A stretch of 64,000 nt of DNA from Pontederia crassipes (lineage: Eukaryota > Streptophyta > Magnoliopsida > Commelinales > Pontederiaceae). Numbering within the stretch: the first letter of the stretch is position 1; the number at the start of each line of letters is the position of its first letter. The stretch is taken from contig CM060198.1 of assembly GCA_030549335.1 (NCBI GenBank), forward strand, positions 52,264,995 to 52,328,994, written 5' to 3'. The translations under genes were made by a program, and so were the position numbers. The notes below the pieces were generated by a model that was given only the letters and a program-made list of their open reading frames with translations, did no database searches and was not told where the DNA came from. Positions 11,301-22,051 of this stretch are shown piece by piece.

Positions 11301-12416
11301 TGTAACGCCCCCAAATCGACCAACGCCACGTGGCGAGGATCTCTTTGAAGGCGCTACGAAAACACAATAACTTTGACCAACAATTGACTAAAACTCCATG
11401 AAAGCGATGACAATTCAACAATAGAGACAACAAGGAAATATAAGATATCAAAATAGCGGAAGTCTCAAAATCTCAATGATAATCATAATATCTGAATTAC
11501 ATCAAAGTTCATAATGTGGAAAATAGAGAAAAGATAACTAGGTCATTCTGTTTGTTCATGTGCTTTATTATCGCTCGAGCTAGTCGCAGCACATGATCTC
11601 AACACCATCACTGACATGGCCCTGTGAAAATCAAACACAGGGGAGGAGATCCTCCCGTAAGCTATACAGCCTATTGGGGATTCATAAAGTACTCAATGCA
11701 TAACAATAAATAGCAATAGTCAGAATCAGTAATCATTGATAACAAGATCAAGTAGGGAACATAAAATCATTCGATGAGAGATGTTAATGGATGAAAGAGA
11801 TCATGGATCATATAATCATGAGGTTATCATAATCATGCTGGATTAATAATCATACTTCACTTATCATAATCATACTCATATCACTTGTACATACTCTTTG
11901 TGTTTGTATTTTTGTCTTAGCTTAGGTGACTTTGGGTGCCTTTAACTTTTGAGGATTTTACGCCGAGCAAATAATACAGTCTTGTGCAGTCAATGGGTGA
12001 TTAAGTCATGGCTAAGGAAGCGACCCTTCACGATAAGCACTTAGCATGGGCTGGCCACCCTCCCATTTACCTTTCCATCTTTTATACTTCATCATTTTAT
12101 CACTTTATCATTCTTGCATACTATAAGAGGATTGGATCATTGGACGGATCAATATAAGATCAAGGATTCTGTCACATAATATTTCAATCAGCAGAGAGTA
12201 GCACATCACACTCAAGGAAAGAAGTTAGATCAAATCAGCAACCAATATGCATTCTGGTCGGGGTTCGATCGACCGACTTCCGGGCACCGGTCGACCGATA
12301 TCTCTGGATCGGTCAACCGATTGACCTTAACACAATACAATGGTTCTCGGTCAACTAAATCCTGAACACCGATCGACCGATATCTTTGGACCGATCGACC
12401 GATAGTACTTGGTACC
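11301..12416 (-). mobile_element. 5' LTR of the gypsy element, outer end truncated
   Basis: It begins TGTAACGCCCC on the plus strand, next to the primer site, and matches 5584-6717 closely. Similarity stops at CTTGGT (12416), while the left copy continues about 200 bp further to its polypurine tract. The outer part of this LTR is therefore missing, and no target duplication can be tested. Palindromic GATCGACCG motifs lie at 12265-12405. Confidence 0.85.
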
Positions 12417-12564
12417 ACCACGTGCATTAAAGTTCATCTATTGTATTATATGATATAAAAACTACCATGTCACTTACAAATTGAAAAGATGTCGAAACCA
12501 AATGAAAAAAAAATGTTGAGCGATTATTTTTTACTAACTACTTACAAATTTCGTGCATTCAAGT

Positions 12565-12599
<35 letters not shown>

Positions 12600-13490
12600 C
12601 TGGTATGATTCAGAAGTCCAAGCAAACTGTTTTAGTTTACAATTATCATATAATCAAAATAAATATTTTATATAAAAAAATGATCGAGTATGGTCTTAAA
12701 AAATATGTGGCCATAAATTACTAATTTTTAATTAAATTACTTCTTGATATATATATTTAATATAATATTTTTTCTATTTGTCAATATGTAAGTAAGTATC
12801 TATGGTCATAAAAAAAAGATATTGATCACAAATAGAATTCGGCCATAAACAAATGACTCCATGACATAGATAAACTTTCTTTAAAAAAAACTAATGAATA
12901 AAATATCATTTCATCTTGGTGATATCATTTCAGTTGAGACCGTATTGTTAGAATTTTCTCAACATAATATTTGTTTGTTGCCCTAGTTGCACCATGCATT
13001 CACTGCAAAAGATTAATTGACATCACAAATAATATTTGTGCTAGTCTTTGAAGAAATAAAATTAGCTATTCAAATATTTTTCTAATCATGATAGTATATT
13101 ACTCCAATCTTAAGACAAAATTAAGCATACATCTATGACATAAAAGATAAATAGAACCACTAAAAATTGAATAATCTACCTTCGGTCGAGGAATGATTGG
13201 AGCGGAGACTATAATACGTAGAGTTCAATATTGATTTGGATTGAGATGTGTGTTAATTCACTATTTCACGAATGACTTGTACGAAGAAAGCAAGAGACAT
13301 ATATGCACTTATTCTATTTATCTATCTACCACTATGTATGCGGTTATGAAAAACTGAAGTAGTGGAAATAACTTTTAGTTACCAAGCAGTTATGAAAGGG
13401 TGAAGAAAATAGAGAAAACTAGTTTTCAATTATAGGGGGAAGCGTGCCACTAATATTTTTTATGCACTAGTTTGTTGAGGGTCAGAATGT
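12417..13490. other. AT-rich spacer
   Basis: No gene or boundary seen. It includes a (TA)15 microsatellite at 12569-12598. Confidence 0.5.
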
Positions 13491-14889
13491 GGTCATGCAT
13501 ATATACTCACACTATTTTATAATAAGTATAGTTATTTCATAACTTCTCTTGGCTATTACAATTATTATTTACTCATTCACAAAAAGGAATAATTTAATAT
13601 ACATTAATATACTCATCCACTTGACAATTACAATTATTTGATAAGAAAGTAAAACATAACATTTAATTTTATGTGAGCACTATGTAAATGTCGCATGGCA
13701 TTCTCTCTTTATACATTTGTCATAATTAATTATTAAATTTTTAATTACTAATTAACATTTGAATCAGCATATAAATATAACTAATATCTTGAATTTAACA
13801 TTATCACATTTATAAGAATGGTTCTGAATAGTTATTAGCAACTAATTCAATAACTACTGTTTTATTTCTTTTAAATTATTAGATGCCTATAGTACTTACG
13901 TGAGTGTTATAGAATACTAATTAGATATGACTCTATCATAATAATTATCATACCAATAATAATTTAAGTTTACTTTGTAATATGTTTATTCAGAAAATAA
14001 TTAATCAATGTAAAATTTTCTACTTGCACACTTGTCAATCCATAATTGTGCCAAATGTCACTCTCTCCTTCAAAACTATCATCCTTTTAATAATATATAG
14101 ATATAAATAGATATTGTCAATTCATAATTGTGCCAAATGTCACTCTCTCCTTCAAAATTATCATCCTTTTAATAATATATAGATATAAATAGATGTCACC
14201 GTCACAAGAATGATGAATTCTTTTATTTATGATTATGATTATGGTAAAAGTAAAAAATTTAAATAATACACGTGTAATGAGGAGGGCCAAAATAATTATT
14301 AAGGGGGGCCAAGTTAAAAATTTTATGTGAGCACTATGAAAATGTCGCATGGCATTCTCTCCTTATACATTTGTCATAATTAATTGTTAAATTTTTAATT
14401 AATAAATAACATTTAAATAAACATATAAATATAATTAATAACTTGAATTTAACATTATCACATTTATAAGAATGGTTCTAAAAATAGTTATTAGCCACTA
14501 ATTCAATAACTGCTGTTTTATTTCTTTTAAATTATTAGATGCCTATAGTACTTACGTGAGTGTTATAGAATACTAATTAGATATGACTCTATCATGATAA
14601 TTATAGTTTCAAATAATAATTTAAGATTACTTTGTAATATGTTTATTCAGAAAATAATTAATCAATGTAAAATTTTCTACTTGCACACTTGTCAATCCAT
14701 AATTGTGCCAAATGTCACTCTCTCCTTCAAAAATATTCTCTTTTTAATAATATATAAATAAATAGATGTAGATGTCACCGTCACAAGAATGATATAATTA
14801 TTATTATGATAAAGTAAAAAACTTAAATAATATATGTGTAATGCGGGGGGCCAAAATAATTATTTGGTGGGGGGAGGACAAGTTAATTA

Positions 14890-14922
<33 letters not shown>

Positions 14923-16150
14923 AAATAATAATTCATAATTATTCCAAATGTCATTCTCTCCTTCAAAACTATCATCCTTTTAATAATATATAAGATAGAT
15001 ATAGATGTCACCGTTACAAGAATGATGAATTCTTTTATTTATAATTATTATTATGGTAAAAGTAAAAAAATTAAATAATACACGTGTAATGAGGGGGGCC
15101 AAAATAATTATTAAGGGGGCCAAGTTAAAAAATAAGTGGTCATTCATATATACTCATACTATTTTATATTAAGTATAGTTATTTCATAACTTCTCTTGGC
15201 CGTTACAATTATTATTTACTCATTCACAAAAGGAATAATTTAAAATACATTATATACTCATCCACTTGACAATTACAATTATTTGATAATACAGTATGAC
15301 ATAACATTTAATTTTACGTGAGCACTAGGTAAATGTCACATGGCATTCTCTCCTTATACATTTGTCATAATTAATTATTAAATTTTTAATTACTGATTAA
15401 GATTTAAATCAACATATAAATATAACTAATATCTCGAATTTAACATTATCACATTTATAGGAATGGTTCTGAATAGTTATTAGCCACTAATTCAATAAGT
15501 ACTGTTTTATTTCTTTTAAATTATTATGCATATAGTACTTACGTGAGTGTTATATAATACTAATTAGATATGACTCTATCATAATAATTATCATTTCAAA
15601 TAATAATTTAAGATTACTTTATAATATTTTTATTCAGAAAATAATTAATCAATGTAACATTTTCTATCAACCCATAATTGTGCCAAATGTCACTCTCTCC
15701 TTTAAAACTATCATCCATTTAATAATATATAGATAGATAGATATAGATGTCATCGTCACAAGAATGGTAAATTCTTTTATTCATAATTATTATTATGGTA
15801 AAAGTAAAAAATTTAAATAATACACGTGTAATGAGGGGGCCAAAATAATTATTAAGAGGAGCCAAAATAATAATTCATAATTGTGCCAAATGTCACACTC
15901 TCCTTCAAAATTATCCTCCTTTTAATAATATATAGATAGATATAGATGTCACCATAACAAGAATGATGAATTCTTTTATTTATAATTATTATTGTGGTAA
16001 AAGTAAAAAAATTAAATAATACACGTGTGACGAGGGGGTCAAAATAATTATTAAGGGGGGCCAAGTTAATTATTAAGGGCGCCAAAATAATAATTCATAA
16101 TTGTGCCAAATGTCATACTCTCCTTCAAAACTATCCTCCTTTTAATAATA
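13490..16150. repeat. Complex direct-repeat block of local duplications
   Basis: Two unit types are interleaved. A long unit of about 600-650 bp begins near ACTATTTTATAATAAGTATAG and includes GTGAGCACTATGTAAATGTC and TAGTACTTACGTGAGTGTTA; it is seen at about 13505-14090, in part at 14318-14750, and at 15155-15700. A short unit of about 200 bp begins CATAATTGTGCCAAATGTCA and ends in AATAATTATTAAGGGGGGCC-like sequence; copies start near 14040, 14125, 14698, 14935, 15670, 15875 and 16095. All are in direct orientation and non-coding. Small frames in them are chance and recur from copy to copy. Confidence 0.85.
14893..14930 (+). repeat. 38-base G homopolymer
   Basis: An uninterrupted run of 38 G in otherwise AT-rich DNA. 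It sits where the neighbouring short units have a run of about 4-8 G before CCAAAATAAT, so it looks like expansion of that run. Length may be affected by sequencing or assembly. Confidence 0.9.
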
Positions 16151-16657
16151 ATATAGATAGATATAGCCAAGAGAAAGTTTATTCCAATAATTTTTCCAGC
16201 ATACAAACAATTGAAGGAAATAAGAAAGAAGAGAATGGACCAGCCGATTCGTTCGGATTTTATAGGTGAAACATCGCATTCGTCCATTCCAATTTAATTG
16301 TACATTCTCCTACTTCCAATTTCTCATCTTTAGATCCAAAATAATTTATCAATTATGAAAAGAGCCTTGAAAGATAAATCAAAATAATAAAATAATTTTC
16401 ATTGTTCATTGTCCTATAAAATTAATTAATTTAATTGCACATTCTCTTACTTCCAATTTCTCTTATATGGACCCAAAAAAAATGTAGTAATTATAAAAAA
16501 AAATCTTGGAAGATAAAAACCCAAAAGATAAAATAATTTTCATTGTCCTCTAAAGTTAAATTAATTTAATCATTTTACTAGATAAAATAATTTTCATTGT
16601 CCTCTAAAGTTAAATTAATTTAATCATTTTACTCACTCACTATTTTTTTGTCAATAA

Positions 16658-16716
16658 GTGCAAAGAAAAATCCACAGAATCCCTGGATGGATCACTCTTC
16701 CTCTATAATGGTAAAG
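16658..16716 (+). repeat. BURP mini-exon unit 1 (old, shortened)
   Basis: Reads CKEKSTESLDGSLFLYNGK in frame and ends AAAG before GTAAGC. It lacks the NPTGI part, and the acceptor AG is displaced (AATAAG instead of CATAGG). Confidence 0.65.
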
Positions 16717-16939
16717 GTAAGCTTAAAAAAATAAAAAAGTTACAATGTAGCAATGCAGCGCATTCTTGGACTAAATTAATTAATTTGATTGCACATTCCC
16801 CTACGTCCAATTTCTCGCTTGTAGACCCAAAAAATTTAGTAATTATGAAAAAAAATGAAAGATAAATCAAAGGATAAAATAATTTTCAATGTTCACTATC
16901 ATATAAAGTAAAAGTAATTTAATCATTTCTCATCAATAA

Positions 16940-17012
16940 GTGCAAAGGAAAAATCAGCGGGTAGAAAAGGATTCATCGATGGATCATTCTTCCCGCTAAA
17001 AAAATAGAAAGC
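16940..17012 (+). repeat. BURP mini-exon unit 2 (degenerate)
   Basis: Starts TGCAAAGGAAAAATCAGCGG and keeps GATGGATCATTCTTCCCG, but a TAG lies early in frame and no donor site remains. Confidence 0.6.
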
Positions 17013-17226
17013 GTGGTAATGTTGGGCATCCTCGGGCTAAATTAATTAATTTAATTACACATTATTCGACTTCCAAATTTTCATCCGTATACCCAAAAAA
17101 ATTAGCAATTATGAAATATTCTTGAAAAATAAACCAAAAGATAAAATGAATTTCATCATTCATTGTCCTCTAAAGTTAAACTAATTTAATAGTTTTGCTC
17201 ATATTCTTAATATTTTTTCTTCCTAG

Positions 17227-17305
17227 GTACAAAGGAATATCCAACGTAGTATAAAGGAATCTTTGGATGGATCATTCTTTCTCCTTTATAACTTTTATGG
17301 TAAAG
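17227..17305 (+). repeat. BURP mini-exon unit 3 (frameshifted)
   Basis: The acceptor CTTCCTAG is intact. At 79 bp it has one extra base after CCAACG, which creates an immediate TAG. The donor is GTAACC. Confidence 0.8.
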
Positions 17306-17400
17306 GTAACCTAAAAATAATAATTTTCACTACTAATTATCCTCTAAAGTTAAACTAATTTAATAGTTTTGCTTATATTCTTAATATTTTTCCTTCCTAG

Positions 17401-17478
17401 GTACAAAGGAAAATCCAACGGGTATAAAGAAATCTTTGGATGGATCATTCTTCCCCCTTTATAACTTTTATGGTAAAG
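17401..17478 (+). repeat. BURP mini-exon unit 4 (78 bp, intact)
   Basis: Acceptor CTTCCTAG, 78 bp without stop, donor GTAAGC. Contains NPTGIKKSLDGSFFPLY. Confidence 0.85.
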
Positions 17479-17572
17479 GTAAGCTAAAAATAATAATTTT
17501 CACTACTAATTGTCCTCTAAAATTAACTAATTTAATAGTTTTGCTCATATTCTTAATATTTTTTCTTCCTAG

Positions 17573-17650
17573 GTACAAAGGAAAATCCAACGGGTATAAA
17601 GGAATCTTTGGATGGATCATTCTTCCCCCTTTATAACTTTTATGGTAAAG
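17573..17650 (+). repeat. BURP mini-exon unit 5 (78 bp, donor lost)
   Basis: Open for 26 codons with a good acceptor, but the donor GT has become AT (ATAAGC at 17651). Confidence 0.85.
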
Positions 17651-17745
17651 ATAAGCTAAAAATAACAATTTTCACTACTAATTGTCCTCTAAAGTTAAAC
17701 TAATTTAATAGTTTTGCTCATACTCTTAATATTTTTTCTTCCTAG

Positions 17746-17823
17746 GTACAAAGGAAAATCCAACGGGTATAAAGGAATCTTTGGATGGATCATTCTTCCC
17801 CCTTTATAACTTTTATGGTAAAG
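17746..17823 (+). repeat. BURP mini-exon unit 6 (78 bp, intact)
   Basis: Acceptor CTTCCTAG, donor GTAAGC, no stop. Contains NPTGIKESLDGSFFPLY. Confidence 0.85.
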
Positions 17824-17918
17824 GTAAGCTAAAAATAACAATTTTCACTACTAATTGTCCTCTAAAGTTAAACTAATTTAATAGTTTTGCTCATATTCTT
17901 AATATTTTTTCTTCCTAG

Positions 17919-17996
17919 GTACAAAGGAAAATCCAACGGGTATAAAGGAATCTTTGAATGGATCATTCTTCCCCCTTTATAACTTTTATGGTAAAG
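17919..17996 (+). repeat. BURP mini-exon unit 7 (78 bp, intact)
   Basis: Good acceptor and donor, no stop. LDG has changed to LNG. Confidence 0.85.
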
Positions 17997-18091
17997 GTAA
18001 GCTAAAAACAACAATTTTCACTACTAATTGTCCTCTAAAGTTAAACTAATTTAATAGGTTTGCTCACATTCTTAGTAATATTTCTTTATAG

Positions 18092-18160
18092 GTGCAAAGA
18101 AAAATCCAACAGGTATAAAAGAATCCTTGGATGGAACATTCTTCCCTTTATATGGTAAAG
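18092..18160 (+). repeat. BURP mini-exon unit 8 (69 bp, intact)
   Basis: Acceptor TTTATAG, donor GTAAGC, 23 codons. It lacks the three residues NFY found in units 3-7. Contains KKNPTGIKESLDGTFFPLYG. Confidence 0.85.
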
Positions 18161-18250
18161 GTAAGCTAAAAATAATAATTTTTTCATTGTCCTCTAATGT
18201 TAAACTAATTTAATGGTTTTGCTCACATTCTTAATATTTTTTCTTCATAG

Positions 18251-18319
18251 GTGCAAAGAAAAATCCAATGAGTATAAAAAAATTCTTAGATGGATCATTC
18301 TTCCCATTTTATGATAAGG
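18251..18319 (+). repeat. BURP mini-exon unit 9 (69 bp, donor lost)
   Basis: Acceptor CTTCATAG. Open for 23 codons (KKNPMSIKKFLDGSFFPFYD), but the donor reads ATAAGT. This is the last unit before the BURP-domain exon. Confidence 0.8.
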
Positions 18320-18592
18320 ATAAGTTAAAAACAATAGAAAGTTACACTGTGGCAGCATCCTTGGGCTAAATTAATTAATTTAATTGCACTCTCCTGTCTG
18401 ACATAAGAAAATTTAGTAATTATGAAAAAAAATCTTGAAAGATAAACCAAAAAATAAAATATTTCATTATTCATTATCCTCTAAAGTTAAATTAATTTAA
18501 TTGGTTTACTCACTTTCTCAGTAATTTAAAAAAAAAGAGAAGAGCATCGTTGGGCTAAATTAACTTAGATGTAATGTGTACGAACGATTTAG

Positions 18593-19295
18593 GTGGTGGC
18601 ACAAGTAGCAATGGCCCAAGCATCACCATCTGCTTCCAGGAGGAGGATCTCAAGCCTGGTGTCAAATTTAAGCTGGCCTTCAAAAGAAGCAGCTACAAGG
18701 ATGCTGTCTTGCTCTCTCGTCGCGATGCAGAATCCCTCCCTTTCTCCTCCTCCAGACTATCAGAGATTCTTAGCCAGATCTCCATAGACCCTAAATCCAC
18801 AATGGCCATGCAAATGAAGAATACGCTAGAGTTGTGTGAGTTGCCAGCCGTAGTTGGCGAGAGGAAACAATGCTCCACCTCCCTCGAGAGCATGGTAGAC
18901 TTCAGCATTAACGCCCTAGGTACGAACCAAGTCGAGGTCATTTCAACTGCCATCGCCAAGGATGAGAATAACTTGCAATTGTACACTGTTAATGAGTTCC
19001 GCAAGCTGTTCGGGGACAAGCTTGTGGTGTGCCATTAGTGGGCCTACCCATATGCGATGTTCTTTTGCCATGCGTCGCAGAGCAGAGGGTATGTTGTGGA
19101 CTTGGTTGGCGAGGATGGAACGAAGGTGGAGGCTGTGGTAGTATGCCACACCGACACGAAGGGTGGGATCCAAACCACATGTCTTTCAAGGTCCTGAAGG
19201 TGAAGCCTAGAATGGTGCCCGTATGCCACTTCCTTTCACAAGACAACCTCCTTTGGAGCCAAAAGAAGCAATCACAAAGCGCTGCCTCCCTCTAG
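18593..19295 (+). pseudogene. BURP-domain exon, broken by one stop and one frameshift
   Basis: The exon follows acceptor GATTTAG. The two bases GT complete a codon started by the final G of the mini-exons, so the phase matches. The domain opens ITICFQEEDLKPGVKFKLAF, then SLPFSSSRLSEILSQISI, CELPAVVGERKQCSTSLESM, and VVCH at 19025-19035. A TAG (19036-19038) replaces the next codon. Reading on in the same frame gives WAYPYAMFFCH and VVVCHTDTK. Near 19162 one base is missing, after which WDPNHMSFKVLK, VPVCHFLSQDNLLW and the stop at 19293-19295 follow. All four Cys-His pairs remain with spacing 10, 25 and about 25, as expected for the BURP family of plant secreted/cell-wall proteins. No signal-peptide exon was found upstream. 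An ATG at 18574 is in frame, but I consider it intronic. Confidence 0.9.
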
Positions 19296-19299
19296 AACC

Positions 19300-20190
19300 A
19301 AGTATGGGAGTTTCCTGATAATACGTGGTTGTGCGAACTGCCAATAATGCATGCATGTTCAATTTCTTTATATTTGTCAGAACTATTCGATTCATCCTGT
19401 GATGATCGTCGATTCCAAGTCTACGTTGTGTTCCAATGTGATGTACTGATATTATATGTATGTGCTTGTTGCAAAATATATAATAAAAATTGACGGTGAC
19501 TTTAGTTAAGCATTTGCTTGCCACTTTACGCTTGATGTATGCAACCACTTCGAACTCTTGATTTATTTATTTATTTTTATCTTCTTGAACGCACTAAAAA
19601 TCCTAAAGACATTCATAAAATAATTACTTTCATTTTACACATGGTCCAAAACTTTGAGGAAAACATATATCCTTCAATCAACTATGTTGAATTTATAGCA
19701 GATATAGATCACAAGAGAAGTTCATAGAGTGTCACTTGGACTGCAGGATGCTTCTCCAAGAGCCAAATTGGACTTTTCCACAAATCTTAGTGTGCCAACT
19801 GCAAGGCATTGTCTTGTGCTCATCGTTGTAATAGATATGCCCGATCATTCTGGATAGATGTAAAGTTGGCCCATGACACGACACGACACGACACGATGAT
19901 ATCTCAAGGGGGCACGATCAGCACTAAAAGAAAATTTACAATACAGAGAAATAGAAGGCTTTAAATTAAGAAAAATATAGATCAAACTACAAATTTAACA
20001 CTAAAAGGAGCAAGGAAGGAATAGAGAAAACAATGAGTTGATCAATGTCTAGAGTTACTTTTCAACTATTGACATGTCGGTAATTTGTTAGAAATAATGT
20101 AATTAAGCAAGGCCGAAGCAATGCATTCGTTGCAATGGAACAAGTATTCTCCATTCTTCAATTTCAGGATCTCCTGTATACCTGTGGCTG
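19300..20190. other. BURP 3' flank, no further gene
   Basis: AT-rich, with small frames only. AATAAAA near 19480 could be a poly(A) signal for the former BURP transcript. A pentamer microsatellite (ACACG, about four units) lies at 19875-19898. Confidence 0.45.
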
Positions 20191-20194
20191 ACGT

Positions 20195-20369
20195 TGAGAA
20201 ATGGTGAGCTCCGAACAATCTTGCCGTTTACTTGCTGGAGGAAGAGAACGAATTCGAAGGAAGATCCAGGAAAAGAGAGAGGAAAGTTACAGAGAAGTCT
20301 CGAAAGTGAGAGATAGAAGATGATGGAAGAAATGAATATTATTTTCAAAAAGTATATCTCACTACAACT
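20195..20369 (-). mobile_element. Partial LTR of a copia-like or small LTR element
   Basis: It matches 22052-22219 almost base for base, from TGAGAAATGGTGAGCTCCG to TATCTCACTACAACT. Beyond that it runs into unrelated sequence, so its inner half is absent. Confidence 0.75.
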
Positions 20370-20507
20370 CGCATAGATTTTGTGGAAACCAGCAGGTTGT
20401 GCAAGATGTTGTTGCTGGCAGAAGCCCTGGATTTTTGCATCACTGACATCTTTAGCAATCAACATTTCCAGCTTTTGTGCAATCTGTTGATACTTCTCCA
20501 ACACATG

Positions 20508-20696
20508 CATCTTCCTCTTCATTCCTCCTACAAGCAATCCTCACAGGAACACTTCGAATTCCTTCTTTGGCATCTTCCACTTCATTCCTCCTGTAAGCAA
20601 TCCTCACAGGAACACTTCAAATTCCTTCTTTGGCATCTTCCACTTCATTCCTCGTGTAAGCAATCCTCACAGGAACACTTTGAATTCCTTGACTTC
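20508..20696. repeat. 63-bp tandem repeat, three units
   Basis: Units start at 20508, 20571 and 20634 and share TCATTCCTCCTGTAAGCAAT and CTTTGGCATCTTCCACTT. The period is exactly 21 codons. On the plus strand it reads LHSSCKQSSQEHFEFLLWH repeatedly; on the minus strand one frame is also open through the array (NEVEDAKEGIRSVPVRIA). I do not recognise either as a known protein. Confidence 0.85.
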
Positions 20697-20721
20697 ATAT
20701 CTTTGGTGCCATCTTCTTGAA

Positions 20722-21085
20722 GGTGCATCCATGGAGGCATTTATGAAGGTTCCTCTGATGGTGTACTCGACACCACCTCATGATGTACTCTCTCGACACC
20801 ACTTCCTCCTTCCTCCCACATTTGCTCGACACCATATATTCTTAAAGGTGCATCCATGGAGGCATTTGTGGAGGTTCCTCTGATGGTGTACTCGACACCA
20901 CCTCATCTGATGGTGTACTCTCTCGACACCACTTCCTCCTTTCTCCCACATTTGCTCGACACTATATATTCTTAAAGGTACATCCATGGAGGCATTTGTG
21001 GAGGTTCCTCTGATGGTGTACTCGACACCACCTCATCTGATGGTGTACTCTCTCGACACTATCTCCTCCTTCCTCCCACCTTTGC
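20722..21085. repeat. Tandem repeat of 125-131 bp, three units
   Basis: Units start at 20722, 20847 and 20978 with GGTGCATCCATGGAGGCATT, followed by CTCTGATGGTGTACTCGACA and CTCTCTCGACACCACTTCC. The period is not a multiple of three in both intervals, so coding is unlikely. It lies directly after the 63-bp array inside the LTR-bounded segment. Confidence 0.85.
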
Positions 21086-21089
21086 TTAT

Positions 21090-22035
21090 CTTGGATGAGC
21101 CAAAGAAGACAAGAAATCGACAACACCAAATACACAACATAGAATAAATCAAGGACATCGGAGGATGATCGGAGACAACATTTCTCCCATCCTCAACCCG
21201 AGAAGAAATAAGAACAGTCACGTAGACGAAGCAAATAAGAACACAATCAAGATTCATCAAAGAAATAGAGATAACAAAGAAACACAAATATTCTAAGATG
21301 CTAGCACAAAGCCCTGTAATTGGAAAACAAGAGAAACAAGAGCTCTACTCATTTGTGCTCGATCGGAGAATTATCGAACATAGAGGTTGCAAGCTATGAG
21401 TCGCATCACTGATCTACTATGAAAAACGAAAACAAAGAAGACGAATAGGAACAAACTACAAACTAGAGACAAGAAACAATGGTCGGAATCACGATCGGAG
21501 AAGCTAAGATAATCGGAGAAAGTGAAGATGATCGGAGACTGCGATGACTCCCGATCTTCGAAAACAAAATGAGCAGAAAAAAAGATTAGAGGCGACAAGA
21601 AACAGGGAAGGATAAGAAAGTAAGATGAAAAAGAAATGACAACCAGAAGAGAATTAAAAAACATTTTGTCAAACATTTGCTGGGTGTCAGAGAAACAGAA
21701 GAGAAGAAATGAAGGAGAAAACCTGAGATTGAGCTTGACAACAATAGATTGGAAAAGGATGACGATCAGCGAGATGCCTATCTTGAAGTTGACTGCAGAG
21801 CAGTGATTGGGCACAATCGGACACCATTCATAGCTCCAAGAACAGAGGAAGATGTCGGCGAGATGCGTCCGATCGTGAGCTGCTTCGATCGCCTGGGCTC
21901 ATGGGCGCCATCTATGTTGGCGAAGCTTTGGTAGGCGACGATCGATGCAAAAGAGATCGGCGACGAGCTCTCGGCAACTGACAATGGTGAAGCAGGTGCG
22001 GTGACGGAGGAGCTCAGCTAGATCGCATGTAACCA
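21090..22035 (-). other. Interior of the LTR-bounded segment, no domain recognised
   Basis: Moderate GC with short frames on both strands. On the minus strand, a region of about 60 residues near 21980-21780 is open (PISFASIVAYQSFANIDGAH) and could be the start of a gag, but I see no CCHC knuckle or pol motif. Confidence 0.35.
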
Positions 22036-22048
22036 AGCTGTGATACCA
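22036..22048 (-). other. Probable primer-binding site
   Basis: The plus strand reads AGCTGTGATACCA; the minus strand TGGTATCACAGCT resembles the iMet complement with a change at one or two positions. It lies 3 bp from the LTR start at 22052. Confidence 0.7.
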
Positions 22049-22051
22049 TAT

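Larger units (their letters stand above)
16295..18510 (+). repeat. Repeated intron-like segments of the BURP repeat region
   Basis: A block of roughly 140-200 bp recurs at about 16295-16425, 16430-16640, 16775-16930, 17040-17190 and 18365-18510. It contains TTAATTGCACATTCTC, a short A-rich tract, GAAAGATAAA, then TCATTGTCCTCTAAAGTTAA. The last part (TGTCCTCTAAAGTTAAACTA) is also the front half of every short intron between the mini-exons at 17306-18250. Older units therefore had longer introns, and the recent 173-bp units keep only the 3' part. Confidence 0.75.

Noticed and set aside
13490-16150. CRISPR-like array
   Set aside because: Units are long, adjoin without regular unique spacers, and lie in a plant genome.
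18574-19038. BURP frame taken as a complete 154-aa gene starting at ATG 18574
   Set aside because: The acceptor at 18592 and codon phase match the mini-exons upstream, and the domain continues past the stop at 19036. The ATG is probably intronic.
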